A DNA stretch of 64,000 bases from Micromonospora coerulea (GCF_016598485.1 NZ_JAEMUW010000004.1:124001-188000); one strand, 5' to 3'. Numbered from the stretch's first letter, positions 28,625 through 37,915 are shown. The notes: a model not told the origin generated them from the sequence alone. Made by a program: numbers and translations.

Positions 28625-29464
28625 TTATCGGACGATAAGGGCGGTGTAGGTAGCGGGGCCAACCACACCGTCCGGGGTCAGCCGCCGGGCACGCTGGAAC
28701 GCCTCAACCGCCTTGTCAGTGGCGGGGCCGAAATCCCCGTCAACGGTCAGCCGGTAGCCGTGGGCGTTCAGTAGCCCCTGAACGTTCTTGACCACCTGGC
28801 CCTTGGCACCAACCCGGAGCGTAGGAAGCGACATGATGAGCTTTACCGTCCAATCGGTAGAGGGGGCCGGGGCCGGCTTAGGCACCGGGGTAGGAACCGG
28901 AGCCGGCTTAACCGGCGGGATGACCTCAGTAGGGGCGTCAACGGCCATGGCCCGCTTAACCGCCTCCACCAAGTACGCCTTGGGGAAGTTGGGGCCCGGG
29001 TCCGTGTGGGTGGTGCCACCCCACGCAATCCGCATGTCGTTATGCGTCACAAACCCGGTGGTCTTACCGTCCCGAGCCTGAGCCGTGGTGAGGAACTGAG
29101 GGGTGATCCCGTGGACCTTGCAGACCTGAGCCAGCACCGGGGCGATACGGTCAATGACCTTCCGCCAGTAGGCTTCCGTCCAGGCGTTGCCGCCGACCAG
29201 CTCCCACGCGATAGCCCGGGAGTTACCCGTCCGGGAACCCGCGTGCCAGGCGTCAAGGCTGGTGTCTAGCGACTGGACGACCGTTACCGGGTCAGCGTAG
29301 AAATGCGAGGAAACCGAATCGGTCCGGTTCATCGCGTAATTCGCCTCCGCCTTGGGCGTGGCATCGTTGGCGGTGTTGTGAATGGCTACATACATCTTGG
29401 TAGCCCCGGACTTGCCGTAGCCCCGAGGCGGACCGAGATAGATAGCACCCGAGAAACGGGCCAT
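28625..29464 (-). CDS. endolysin: N-acetylmuramoyl-L-alanine amidase with peptidoglycan-binding domain
   Basis: A 279-residue modular lysin. The N-terminal amidase-2/PGRP domain has the zinc ligands in YVAIHNTAND and THTDPGPNFP, with the WELVGGNAWTEAYWRKVIDRIA core. A Pro-rich linker (PPVKPAPVPTPVPKPAPAPS, about 185-204) leads to a C-terminal PG_binding_1 domain (LRVGAKGQVVKNVQGLLNAHG, then DGDFGPATDKAVEAFQ). It cleaves the stem peptide from muramic acid during lysis. Confidence 0.95.
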   Translation of the reverse strand: MARFSGAIYLGPPRGYGKSGATKMYVAIHNTANDATPKAEANYAMNRTDSVSSHFYADPVTVVQSLDTSLDAWHAGSRTGNSRAIAWELVGGNAWTEAYWRKVIDRIAPVLAQVCKVHGITPQFLTTAQARDGKTTGFVTHNDMRIAWGGTTHTDPGPNFPKAYLVEAVKRAMAVDAPTEVIPPVKPAPVPTPVPKPAPAPSTDWTVKLIMSLPTLRVGAKGQVVKNVQGLLNAHGYRLTVDGDFGPATDKAVEAFQRARRLTPDGVVGPATYTALIVR

Positions 29465-29808
29465 TACTCCCCCTTTACTTGGTGGGCAATGAGAAGATTG
29501 GAAAGCGTGGAGAATCCGGAGGTGATCGCATCCCGTAGGGCGTTCATTTCCTCGCGGTTGTCGTGAAGGGCCCGGAGCATCTTGTTTTCGGATTCCAGGT
29601 GGTCCACCCGCTTTTCAAGGGCGGAGAAAGACTCATCCAGCCGGATAGCGCGTGCCTTCCACGCCTCCGCTTCCTCTTTCCAGAGGGCCGCCGTAGTCTC
29701 ATCAGAGGTGGAACGCCACCGAATGAATGCGGCAGCAATAGCGCCAACGGTTGCGATGCTGCCCCAAATGACACCGGCAATCGCAAGCCAGCTCACAAGG
29801 AAACCCAC
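29464..29808 (-). CDS. membrane-anchored coiled-coil protein of the lysis module
   Basis: A 114-residue protein with one N-terminal membrane helix (FLVSWLAIAGVIWGSIATVG) and a long coiled coil (ALWKEEAEAWKARAIRLDES, then FSALEKRVDHLESENKMLRA). The layout resembles a second holin/antiholin or a spanin-like factor. Its stop overlaps the endolysin start (ATG 29464). Confidence 0.7.
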   Translation of the reverse strand: MGFLVSWLAIAGVIWGSIATVGAIAAAFIRWRSTSDETTAALWKEEAEAWKARAIRLDESFSALEKRVDHLESENKMLRALHDNREEMNALRDAITSGFSTLSNLLIAHQVKGE

Positions 29809-30311
29809 TCAGCCTGTAGGTAACAGCCACCGTTAGCGGTGTCGAAACCGACCGTGCCGACGCCGGAGGTCTGCCACCCGCCGATCTGCAAAAAGTCACC
29901 GACGTTCAGCCGCATTGTCTTAGCGCCGCCACAGTTAGTGCCGATAGTGCCGCCAGCGGCCGGGATAACGGCGGCGGCGGTTGTCGCACCGTTCTTCCAA
30001 AGGAACATGCCTCGCGCACCAGCGGCGTTATTGTTGAACGCCATTTGAAAGGTGACCCGGTAAAGGCCCGCCGCAGTAATGGTGATCCTGTTAGCGGTAG
30101 CCGCCATGCCTTCCGTGTCTTCAATGATGGTCGGCACGCTTACCATGGTGTTAGTAGTGCTGGACGCGAGTAGCTGAGGGGCGGCGTTCTGCAAATGGCA
30201 GAACGGCTTGTAATAGACCGCCTCTTCAATGGCCTGCTTAGTGTGTTCGTTCAGCTTTGCGGCAGTGACCTTTTCGCCTGCCTGAAAGCCCGAAAGAACG
30301 GGAATAGCCAT
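29793..30311 (-). CDS. minor tail/receptor-binding protein with a jelly-roll-like C-terminus
   Basis: A 172-residue protein starting at ATG 30311 after GGGAGGTTCCCCT. The start PVLSGFQAGEKVTAAKLNEH is typical of small phage tail or neck-appendage proteins, and the second half (NRITITAAGLYRVTFQMAFNNNAAG through VGDFLQIGGWQTSG) has the strand pattern of C1q/TNF-like trimeric jelly rolls. Probable tail-tip or fibre head. It overlaps the next gene by 16 nt. Confidence 0.72.
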   Translation of the reverse strand: MAIPVLSGFQAGEKVTAAKLNEHTKQAIEEAVYYKPFCHLQNAAPQLLASSTTNTMVSVPTIIEDTEGMAATANRITITAAGLYRVTFQMAFNNNAAGARGMFLWKNGATTAAAVIPAAGGTIGTNCGGAKTMRLNVGDFLQIGGWQTSGVGTVGFDTANGGCYLQAEWVSL

Positions 30312-30342
30312 AGGGGAACCTCCCGAATTTGGGCACACAAAA

Positions 30343-30365
30343 GGGGGCCCCCGAAAGGGCCCCCC
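30343..30365 (-). terminator. terminator after the large tail gene
   Basis: GGGGGCCCCC-GAAA-GGGCCCCCC. On the minus strand it is followed by TTTT. It would reduce read-through into the lysis genes. Confidence 0.8.
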
Positions 30366-30380
30366 TCTATTGGTGGCTAG

Positions 30381-33300
30381 CTAGTAGATTGCGACGCAAG
30401 ACTCACTGTCCAGGGTTCCGGAATCACCTTCCAAAACCCATGCGTCAGACCGCCTCGCGTCGGAAACGGCCAGGGTGGTAACCCACCGCCAAACGGAACC
30501 GTCCCGAACGATGTTGACTTGGATGCCCTCAACGAAGAACCCGAGCTGGTCCGCCGGGGCGGTGTCGGGGAGGTCGACCAGGGAAACCCGGTCAGACAGC
30601 CTCGCCCCGTACGCCAGGGCCCGGAGGGGCCCGTCAGTGCTGCCGTTCAGGGTGTGGGCGGCAATCTGCAACGTGTCACACCGGGGAACCGGGGTGCCGT
30701 AGCGGTGAAGCGTCCACCAGGCCGCGTCTTCAATCTCCAACGGATCGGCAACGTCCCGCACCAGGGTTAGCGCCTTGGCCCCGTACTCAGCGATGCTTTC
30801 GGCATCCTCCGCCACCCGGTACAACCCGGAGGCCCGTTCAACCCGAATGCTGTTGAATAGCTGGCTGTCGTCAATCTCGAAACGAAGGCCAGGGTTCCAT
30901 TCCCGCACCGTGTAAACGGCAGGGGCCCCGATTCGACGCTGCCGGTTTTGGTAGATAGCCTCACCCGCCGGCCCGACAAAGAACATGCCGCCGGCACTTT
31001 CCGCCGTAGCGTCCAGCACTGAACGGCCGTCCGTGCCCTGATTCCAACGGGGGATAGCCAGGATGGATTGCCACGGATCAACGATCCGGGGGCCCTTCCA
31101 GCCCACGTTGTCCAGCACCCGCGTAAAGCGGTACGTCTCCCGCTCAGTGAACGTGTCCTGTGCGTACTGGTGAATGGTGGTATGCAACCCGCCGGGGAGG
31201 TCAAACAGAACCATCATGTGCGCGATGGTTCCGCGAATCGTATTCCAGTAGACGCGGTTACCGTTGGCGTACGTGGTGAGGTGAGCCCCGAAGTTCGCCC
31301 GCGAAATGCGGGGAGCCGGGTAGGGGCCATTGTTTGACATGAAGTTGAAAGCAACCGGGCTGTCATCAACGGTGATGGTCAACGTAGGCGTGTAGGTGCT
31401 GGTGGCGACCGTAACCTCTAGGTTGATGTGATGGGACTTGCCAGCCACAATGACACCAGCCGCCGACTTGCACGTAATCGTGCCCGTGTCGTCATTCCTG
31501 TAGCTGACCGCCTCAATTGACCCGTCAGTGTTGACCCACAGTTGCGAATGCACCTGAGACGTATTGACGAAGGCTTCCCACAGGTAAGCCTTAACGGCCA
31601 GGTCGGTAGGCTTGTACCAGAGGTCAACCTCAGTGCGGGAGGGCCGCCCAATGTCCGGGCGGTAATCCCGCGACCACTCAAGGGCCGCACCCTTTTTGTT
31701 GTCGGTACTGCTCTCACCGACAGTGAAGCCGCCGGAGTTTTCACCGTCGCTCCACGTCATCACCTTTTCAGTGGTGAACCCGTAAGACTCAGGGGCAAAC
31801 TCCGCTTGCTTCACCTTGAGGGGGGCGGTTCCGATTACGGGGCTAGCTTGGGTGGCATCCTCGCCCTCAACGCCAGGCCAGTACGACACCTGGCCCGGGG
31901 TAGCCTCCACGCCCTCAAGCCAGCCACGGATGCCCGAACGGTAGAGGGTGTCAATCGGGGCCGTCAGAACGGCCGTAGAGTCCACACACTCAACCGTGAC
32001 CGTGGATAGCGTGGAGTCGTATTCCTGCGTCCAGCGTTCAACGTAGCCCCGGAAAACGGGGAACGTGCCCGACACCTCAGCGATAGCCGACGTGCCACCG
32101 TTTACACGCACCTTGAGGTCAGCCACATAGCAGGACGCCCGAAGGGCCGTAAGCGACTCGCACTGAACCTGAGCCTTCACGGCACCGTCCCACGGGGCCG
32201 TCCATGAAATCTCAGAGGCGTTCAGAACGCCAGGGTTAGCGGTGAACCAGGCACCGTTGGCCCGGTTGTTCCAAAGTTCCTCGCCGTACAGGGCGGCAAC
32301 CACGCACAGCCGCACCCGGCCGTCAGTGCCGCTATCGGCAGTGTTCCCAACCTTGGCAGAGAAGGTAACAACGTCACCCTTCTTTACGGGGATAGCGTCG
32401 GCATCCCCTTCCGCGTGCGGGAGGAACATGGTGTTTCCCTGGTCCCATGAGTCCATCCAAAACACGTCCCGGCCGCCGATCGTGGCCCAATCAGACCACC
32501 AATCAACCTCGGTCACGTCATGGAATGAGGGGTTAAGGCTCCACCGCCACAGGCCGTCAGTGTTTAAACGGTTTGCGTTCACAGCGTCAACGTGTAGCCG
32601 GTTATCGTCCGCCACGCCGTACACCCGGACCGGCTTACGGGGCTTCACCTTCCCCGCGTACGGGGCCGCAGCCTGAACCCGGATGGAGGCAAGCTCCGCC
32701 GTGAGCGGGTAGACGTTCTCCCCAACGGTAGCGGGGATAATGACAACCGCTACCCGCATGTGGTCATACGTCGGGGTAGACACCAAATCGGGGGCAGTGA
32801 AGCTGCCCGTAACCGTCGTCCATGAACCGTTAGAGGGGATCATGGCCGCGTCTTCAAGCGGGCTGAGGTTGCCTGCCGCGTCCGCCCAATACTTGCGGAT
32901 ACGAACCTGAGCCTTCCCCGTGCCGCCAGTGATGTAGGCCCGAACCTTTGCGGTCACCTTGAATAGCTGACCGGCTGGCACCTTAACGTCAAGCATGCCC
33001 TTAAGCGTCGCGCCCGTGTCCGACTGAGCCGAAAGGCTGTTGTGCGGAGATGCCGGGTCAACCCACCCGTAGGAAAAGCTGCCGGTAGTGGTGCCGTCAA
33101 AGTACGTGAGTAGCGACGAACCCTCTTCAAGATGGGCAGCGTCGTACCAGACCGGCGTACCGGAGGGCGGGAGCGTCCCCGTGGTGTAGCCCGTCAGGGT
33201 CACCAGGGACGCACCAGCGGGGGCGGTGCCCGTAACGTCTACACGGGTCCAGGTGGCCGCCGGAATGGCGACCGGGGCCCCGCTAGCGGAAGGCAGGAGC

Positions 33301-33962
33301 TTTGTTCCGCCGGCATCCTTCCACTCAATGACCGGCGTAATCTGCACGGCAACCGTGGAGTAGACATACATGGAGGCCGTATAGGTACGCCCGCCGGCAA
33401 CGGTGCCCGGGTTGCTGGACACGTAGCCGCCGCCGGTGGTGCCGTTGGTAATCGCCTTCCAGGAACGGGTACCCCGGAAGGACTGTGCCGTATCGAAACC
33501 GCTACCGGCCAACTGAGCAAAGAACCCCCACCCGTTCGCACCCTCAGCGGACGGGTTGTGGAACAGGTTGAACCGCCGGTAAAGGCCCCGGGGGGCGTCA
33601 ACCTTGACGCCCCCCTCAGTCATAGGCGTAATGCTCGCCCCGGTACCGGCTACGTTCTGAACGTAGAACCGGCCCGAGCCAGCCATTACCGACGTGTCCG
33701 CCCCCGTGGTGGAGGCGGAACCCTGGACCGCCCCGAAATACTCGGACAGCACGGGCAGCCAATCGCTGCCCGGAGTGAATCGGCCATCCGCGTTATCAAA
33801 TTCCAGCTTGGCCGTACCAGCCTCAATCCTGTCCAGCTCGTACGTCCGGCCCCGCTTGCCAGCAATCGCGTTGACGTAATCGGTAACGTCGGTCCACTGA
33901 ACCAGGGTGTCACTGACCTTGGAGTCAAACCCTACTTCCGCGTAAACGGTTGTATCACTCAC
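30381..33962 (-). CDS. large minor tail protein / tail tip with carbohydrate-binding-like modules
   Basis: A 1193-residue protein directly downstream of the tape measure gene. The N-terminus (VYAEVGFDSKVSDTLVQWTDVTDYV) and C-terminal half (RVLDNVGWKGPRIVDPWQSI, later GLRFEIDDSQLFNSIRVERA) fit actinophage minor tail proteins that form the tail tip. Between them are repeated beta-sandwich segments (GRTYTASMYVYSTVAVQITPV; KVTAKVRAYITGGTGKAQVRI) like carbohydrate-binding modules, and a LamG-like part (VDLWYKPTDLAVKAYLWEAF). It probably sets host adsorption. It overlaps the tape measure gene by 4 nt. Confidence 0.85.
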   Translation of the reverse strand: MSDTTVYAEVGFDSKVSDTLVQWTDVTDYVNAIAGKRGRTYELDRIEAGTAKLEFDNADGRFTPGSDWLPVLSEYFGAVQGSASTTGADTSVMAGSGRFYVQNVAGTGASITPMTEGGVKVDAPRGLYRRFNLFHNPSAEGANGWGFFAQLAGSGFDTAQSFRGTRSWKAITNGTTGGGYVSSNPGTVAGGRTYTASMYVYSTVAVQITPVIEWKDAGGTKLLPSASGAPVAIPAATWTRVDVTGTAPAGASLVTLTGYTTGTLPPSGTPVWYDAAHLEEGSSLLTYFDGTTTGSFSYGWVDPASPHNSLSAQSDTGATLKGMLDVKVPAGQLFKVTAKVRAYITGGTGKAQVRIRKYWADAAGNLSPLEDAAMIPSNGSWTTVTGSFTAPDLVSTPTYDHMRVAVVIIPATVGENVYPLTAELASIRVQAAAPYAGKVKPRKPVRVYGVADDNRLHVDAVNANRLNTDGLWRWSLNPSFHDVTEVDWWSDWATIGGRDVFWMDSWDQGNTMFLPHAEGDADAIPVKKGDVVTFSAKVGNTADSGTDGRVRLCVVAALYGEELWNNRANGAWFTANPGVLNASEISWTAPWDGAVKAQVQCESLTALRASCYVADLKVRVNGGTSAIAEVSGTFPVFRGYVERWTQEYDSTLSTVTVECVDSTAVLTAPIDTLYRSGIRGWLEGVEATPGQVSYWPGVEGEDATQASPVIGTAPLKVKQAEFAPESYGFTTEKVMTWSDGENSGGFTVGESSTDNKKGAALEWSRDYRPDIGRPSRTEVDLWYKPTDLAVKAYLWEAFVNTSQVHSQLWVNTDGSIEAVSYRNDDTGTITCKSAAGVIVAGKSHHINLEVTVATSTYTPTLTITVDDSPVAFNFMSNNGPYPAPRISRANFGAHLTTYANGNRVYWNTIRGTIAHMMVLFDLPGGLHTTIHQYAQDTFTERETYRFTRVLDNVGWKGPRIVDPWQSILAIPRWNQGTDGRSVLDATAESAGGMFFVGPAGEAIYQNRQRRIGAPAVYTVREWNPGLRFEIDDSQLFNSIRVERASGLYRVAEDAESIAEYGAKALTLVRDVADPLEIEDAAWWTLHRYGTPVPRCDTLQIAAHTLNGSTDGPLRALAYGARLSDRVSLVDLPDTAPADQLGFFVEGIQVNIVRDGSVWRWVTTLAVSDARRSDAWVLEGDSGTLDSESCVAIY
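30909..30918 (-). promoter_or_regulatory. operator/stoperator (intragenic)
   Basis: Exact CGTTTACACG in the direction of late transcription. Confidence 0.6.
32099..32108 (+). promoter_or_regulatory. operator/stoperator (intragenic)
   Basis: Exact CGTTTACACG, here opposite to late transcription. A near-match, TGTTTAAACG, lies at 32561-32570. Confidence 0.55.
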
Positions 33963-36022
33963 AGCCCCGTAAAACCTCCATTCCGCTTACCGTTTCGGGA
34001 AATCTCATCCCGAACAGTCATTGCAATTGCCTTTGCCAAATCCCGCTCAGCCGTGACGTGTCCGCCAACGTGAACGACGACGTTTGCGCCATGCTGCGAG
34101 TTGGCAGCCGCAAGCGACCGGGAGTACAGGCCGCCCGGGTGGGCACCCTTGACCATGCCCCGGGTTGCCTTCACCACCAGGCCCCGCCGGCTGGCAATAC
34201 CCTTAGCCAGTGCCTCCGGGATGCTCCGGCCGGAATACAGCGTCCAGCCCTTGCCGCTAAAGGGACCTTCCTTTGCGGGAGAGAACGGGAGCAGCCGACG
34301 CGCACCCGCTAGAACGTCCTTAACCGCGTCCTTGACCTTGCCCATGCCGGCCCGGATGCCGTCTGCCAGGCCGTCAATGATCTTTGCCCCGGACGACTTG
34401 AGCCAGCCGTAAGCGCCCGACAGGGCACCCATGACCTTGCTCTTGATGCCGGTGACAAGGGCCATGGCCTTACCAATGACAGAGCGAATGATGTTCACCC
34501 ATGCATTCCAGGCCGAGGAAGTCAGGGACTTAATGGCGTTCCAGGCCCCGGAGATAATGGCCTTCCAGCCGTTGATGCTCCGGCTGATGACACCCTTAAT
34601 GAAGTTGAACACCCCGGACAGAACCGCCTTAATGGCGTTCCAAACGGCAGACGTTACCGCCTTGATTGCCGCCCAACCCTTAGTAAAAATGGCTTTGTAA
34701 AGGTTGAAGAAAAACATCAGGTACGCCTTAACGGCGTTGAACACCGTTAGGATAATGGTTTTCCAGAGGTTGAAATAGAACTTCACGGCTGCAACGACAG
34801 CCGCAAACACCGGGGGAATGTACGTCTTGAACCAATTAACCACCGCCATAACGGCGCCCTTAATCGCATTCCAGACTGCAATTACCACCTTGCGGAAGGT
34901 TTCGTTGTTCTTCCAGAGGTAGGCGATAACAGCAATGAGAGCGATAATCGCAATGATGATTAGGCCAATTGGGTTGGCCGCCTGCAACACGTTTAGAACT
35001 GCCTGAACGGCTGCCCAGATACGCATTGCCACCGTGACAACGCCGATAATCACACCAAGGGCGGCAAGCTGAGCCACGAACGGCTCAATGAGGTCCCAGT
35101 TTCGCTTTACGAAACTGGCAACCTCGCCGAGATGCTTAGCAAACTTGGAAGCGGCCGGGATAACCTTGGTGGTCATGGTGACGCCAGCCTTAGCCGCCAG
35201 CTCCGAAAGCTTGGGGAGCCACTGCTTAATCATGGGGACCAGCGGCTTAACCATGTCCATAGCCGCCAGGCTCACATTGTCCTTGAGCGTGGACCACAGA
35301 CCGCTAAGCGTCTGTGACTGCTTATCCATTGCTCCGGCAAAGTTGTTCTTGGTGTACGTCTGAGTTGCTTTCTCAAACGTGGAGGCGGACAGCTTCCGAG
35401 CCTCAATCTCCTTGCGGAGTTCCTTAACGCTCTTGCCCGTGGCAGCCGTCAGCATGTCCCAGATAGGCACGCCGTTATCAATGAGCTGGTTGATGTCCTC
35501 CATGCCCACCACGCCGGCCGCGTGGACCTGGCCGAAAATCTTGCCAAGGTCGGGGAGGGCGGATGACGGGAGGCCAACAGCCGCCGCCATTTCGCCCATG
35601 TTCATAACGAAGTCTCGCCGCACCTGAGTTGACTTGAAGCCGAAACCAAGTAGCACCTGGTCAGCCTTGGTCAAGTCTGAAAGCTCAAACGGCGTAGCCG
35701 CCGCCTTTTCCTTGAGCCACTGCATTTCTTCCTTGGCCTTGGCACTGGACTTAAGCAAGGTGCCGAAAGACACCTCCATGTTTTCAAAGTTGGCGGCAGT
35801 CTTGATGCCCAGCATGCCCACGGCACCAGCCGCAACCCCGAGGCCGGCAACAGCCATACCGCCGGCCGCGAGGATGGACCCACCAAACCCGGTCCAGGCC
35901 CCGCCGGCATCGTTGGCCCGCCGGCCGAGGTGTTCCGTTTCCCCGCCAAGCTTCCTAACGGCATTCTCCGCCGACTTGGCATTACCGACGATTACGACCT
36001 TAAGCGTTCTAGTTTCACTCAC
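33959..36022 (-). CDS. tape measure protein
   Basis: A 687-residue tail-length ruler. The N-terminus (LKVVIVGNAKSAENAVRKLG) leads to a hydrophobic Gly/Ala region and the conserved NFENMEVSFGTLLKSSAKAK...TPFELSDLTKADQVLLGFG block of tape measure proteins. The middle has multiple membrane-type helices (LIIIAIIALIAVIAYLWKNN) and Trp/Ala repeats (AVWNAIKAVLSGVFNFIKGV). At about 1.5 angstrom per residue it predicts a tail near 100 nm. GTG 36022 overlaps the frameshifted chaperone stop. Confidence 0.95.
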   Translation of the reverse strand: MSETRTLKVVIVGNAKSAENAVRKLGGETEHLGRRANDAGGAWTGFGGSILAAGGMAVAGLGVAAGAVGMLGIKTAANFENMEVSFGTLLKSSAKAKEEMQWLKEKAAATPFELSDLTKADQVLLGFGFKSTQVRRDFVMNMGEMAAAVGLPSSALPDLGKIFGQVHAAGVVGMEDINQLIDNGVPIWDMLTAATGKSVKELRKEIEARKLSASTFEKATQTYTKNNFAGAMDKQSQTLSGLWSTLKDNVSLAAMDMVKPLVPMIKQWLPKLSELAAKAGVTMTTKVIPAASKFAKHLGEVASFVKRNWDLIEPFVAQLAALGVIIGVVTVAMRIWAAVQAVLNVLQAANPIGLIIIAIIALIAVIAYLWKNNETFRKVVIAVWNAIKGAVMAVVNWFKTYIPPVFAAVVAAVKFYFNLWKTIILTVFNAVKAYLMFFFNLYKAIFTKGWAAIKAVTSAVWNAIKAVLSGVFNFIKGVISRSINGWKAIISGAWNAIKSLTSSAWNAWVNIIRSVIGKAMALVTGIKSKVMGALSGAYGWLKSSGAKIIDGLADGIRAGMGKVKDAVKDVLAGARRLLPFSPAKEGPFSGKGWTLYSGRSIPEALAKGIASRRGLVVKATRGMVKGAHPGGLYSRSLAAANSQHGANVVVHVGGHVTAERDLAKAIAMTVRDEISRNGKRNGGFTGL

Positions 36023-36457
36023 TACGCTTCTCCAAATAATCGCGCATGTAATCCGCGAAAGCCCGGTATTCCAGAATCGTCAAGCGCCGGGCTTCCTCCG
36101 GCGTCATTCGGTAGAAGTGGCAGAATGCGGCCCGATCCTTAAGCCGCTCTAGCCGTTTCCCTGCTCAGCCTCCGACTCCCCGCCGACGACAAGGGAAGTC
36201 ACCTTGACGTTTCGGGCGTCAGCAACGGTGAAGTCAGGGTTAGCCTTGCGCTGAGTCAGCCAGACCAGGCAGATAATCGCCTTGGTAGAAACCTTTACGG
36301 TCATCTCCGGGCGGCCCTTTTCGTCAAAGGTCCGCTTGCCCTCATCGTCAAGAACCGGAACGGGCTTAATCGCCTCGTCAATGCTCTTGCCGGTGAAATC
36401 CTCGAAATCCTCAAGGTCACCAAGGGTCAGGTCATCGGGGTTAATCCTCAGGTCCAC
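36015..36457 (-). CDS. tail assembly chaperone, frameshifted G-T form
   Basis: The -1 frameshift product of the gene at 36149-36457. After 101 codons the ribosome would slip at G GGA AAC (36161-36155) and read 46 further codons (RLERLKDRAAFCHFYRMTPE, then EARRLTILEYRAFADYMRDY) to a TGA at 36017-36015. The T part has the MTPEEARRLTILEYRAF character of gpT domains and is open exactly until the tape measure start. G and G-T chaperones coat the tape measure protein during tail assembly; the position before the tape measure gene is canonical. Confidence 0.85.
36149..36457 (-). CDS. tail assembly chaperone, G form
   Basis: A 102-residue protein (DLRINPDDLTLGDLEDFEDF at the start, later VSTKAIICLVWLTQRKANPD) typical of the upstream tail assembly chaperone. 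GTG 36457 is the likely start; an operator palindrome (36457-36466) abuts it. It ends EQGNG* just after the slippery heptamer. Confidence 0.85.
   Translation of the reverse strand: MDLRINPDDLTLGDLEDFEDFTGKSIDEAIKPVPVLDDEGKRTFDEKGRPEMTVKVSTKAIICLVWLTQRKANPDFTVADARNVKVTSLVVGGESEAEQGNG
36155..36161 (-). promoter_or_regulatory. -1 ribosomal frameshift slippery site
   Basis: GGGAAAC in the register G GGA AAC on the minus strand, two codons before the G-form stop. It matches the X XXY YYZ consensus used in siphovirus tail chaperone genes. Confidence 0.88.
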
Positions 36458-36466
36458 GTTTAAACG
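36457..36466. promoter_or_regulatory. symmetric operator at the chaperone start
   Basis: Perfect CGTTTAAACG directly overlapping the GTG start and its ribosome-binding region. Confidence 0.65.
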
Positions 36467-36473
36467 CTCCGTT

Positions 36474-36932
36474 CTATCCGGGGAATGCCTCAGCGGCCAA
36501 CTCGTCAAGCCGCTTCATGTAGTCGTCAATGAGCTTCCGAGCGTCGTTACGAATCGTCGGATGCAGGAAGTAACCGGGGCCGCCATCCCAGCCGCCCCAC
36601 TGATTGCCGCGCCACGCTTTGAACTGGCCGTATCGCTTAGACCCGAATTCGGCACCCCAGAAATACGGGTACCGGGGGCCACCACCGGAAACGGCGGAAG
36701 CGTTGGCGGAGCGGGAGGCCCGGAGGCTTGCAGCAGCCTTCCGGGCACTCCCACCCTCACCCATTGCCCGCGTCTTAGCCCGGGTGGCAACCTCGCGTGC
36801 CAGGTCGTAGTTAGCGTCCTTTACCTGTTTCGGGTACTGGTCGCTAACTTGCTTGAGGGCCCGGTTGAAATCCCGTAGTCCCTCAATCTGAATCGAACCG
36901 CCAGAGAACGTGGCAGCCTTACGGGGTGGCAT
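36474..36932 (-). CDS. HK97 gp10-like connector/tail-completion protein
   Basis: A 152-residue protein whose core (GLRDFNRALKQVSDQYPKQV, then KDANYDLAREVATRAKTRAM) resembles the HK97 gp10 family. It lies after the tail-tube gene rather than before it, which is unusual for a connector, so a tail role is possible. It overlaps the tail-tube gene end by 14 nt. Confidence 0.65.
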   Translation of the reverse strand: MPPRKAATFSGGSIQIEGLRDFNRALKQVSDQYPKQVKDANYDLAREVATRAKTRAMGEGGSARKAAASLRASRSANASAVSGGGPRYPYFWGAEFGSKRYGQFKAWRGNQWGGWDGGPGYFLHPTIRNDARKLIDDYMKRLDELAAEAFPG

Positions 36933-37887
36933 CCTTGGTCTTGTAGGCGATAGTCACCGGGGAAGCCGCGCCATCCCAAAGGACAATTCCCTTGAGGCCC
37001 TGCTCAATAATCTTGGCCCCGTCAAAGTTGACGTCACCCTCATCAAACCGGCTAGCCGGCATGGTCACCGTGAGCTGTCCGCCCTGAGGGCTTGCCCAAG
37101 TGAGCGTGACCGAGGCGATAGCGCCGGAGGCGACAGCAGCCGCAACCCGGTTAGCGTGGGCCAGGCCCTCAAACTCACCCTTAAGCTCAAACTCGTATTC
37201 GCGCATGCCCTCTTCCAGCGGCTCACGCTTGCCGGTCGAAAGCCAACGGTCAGTCTTGAGCTGGTTATCGCCCTTGAACGAAACGTCAGAGACGCCGAAC
37301 GGGGCACCGCCAACGTCCACGGTGCCGCCCACGAACGTAAAGAGCTGGCCCGTGGTGGTGTAGGTGGGGGTGCTGGCCGCGTACGCACCAGCGCCGGCCC
37401 CGATCGTCTCCTTTTCAAAGTCAAGGGAGAACTGAGCCTTGAGCACACCATCAACCGCGTTGGACAGCTCAAAGCTGGCAACCTTGCCACCCTCGTAGGT
37501 GAACGGGTAGAGGGTGCCCGTGTTATCGACACGGCCAACCTGAACCGTCAGGCTCTTACCCTTGAGGTCACCAACGGTGAACGTGTGGGTAGTGAAGCCG
37601 CCGACAGGGGCAGCCGAGGAAAACGCGCCCATGGAGTGCTTAAAGAGCATGCCAAGAGTGCTGTCCATGCCCTCAAGGTCAATGTCACCCTCCGCACCCT
37701 TGGGGTTCGGCTGGAAACGGTCCTTGTGCAAGACACGCTGACCGGCCCGGAATGCCTCCGAGTCGATCCGCTCATACTTGCCCTTGATGCCTTCCTTGAC
37801 CATCTCAAGGAATCGGACAGGGGCAACGGCGGTGCCGTAGGTGATTTCCTCCGCCATGCCAAGGTAGCTATCGTGAATAGAGGCCAT
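36919..37887 (-). CDS. major tail (tube) protein
   Basis: A 322-residue protein. MASIHDSYLGMAEEITYGTA is typical of actinophage major tail subunits. A beta-rich body (GFTTHTFTVGDLKGKSLTVQ, VASFELSNAVDGVLKAQFSL) fits the tail-tube fold, with a C-terminal PASRFDEGDVNFDGAKIIEQ segment. It lies between the tail terminator and the chaperone/tape measure genes. Confidence 0.92.
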   Translation of the reverse strand: MASIHDSYLGMAEEITYGTAVAPVRFLEMVKEGIKGKYERIDSEAFRAGQRVLHKDRFQPNPKGAEGDIDLEGMDSTLGMLFKHSMGAFSSAAPVGGFTTHTFTVGDLKGKSLTVQVGRVDNTGTLYPFTYEGGKVASFELSNAVDGVLKAQFSLDFEKETIGAGAGAYAASTPTYTTTGQLFTFVGGTVDVGGAPFGVSDVSFKGDNQLKTDRWLSTGKREPLEEGMREYEFELKGEFEGLAHANRVAAAVASGAIASVTLTWASPQGGQLTVTMPASRFDEGDVNFDGAKIIEQGLKGIVLWDGAASPVTIAYKTKDATP

Positions 37888-37915
37888 CAGCCCTCAAACC
37901 ATCCTTACTTTGATT

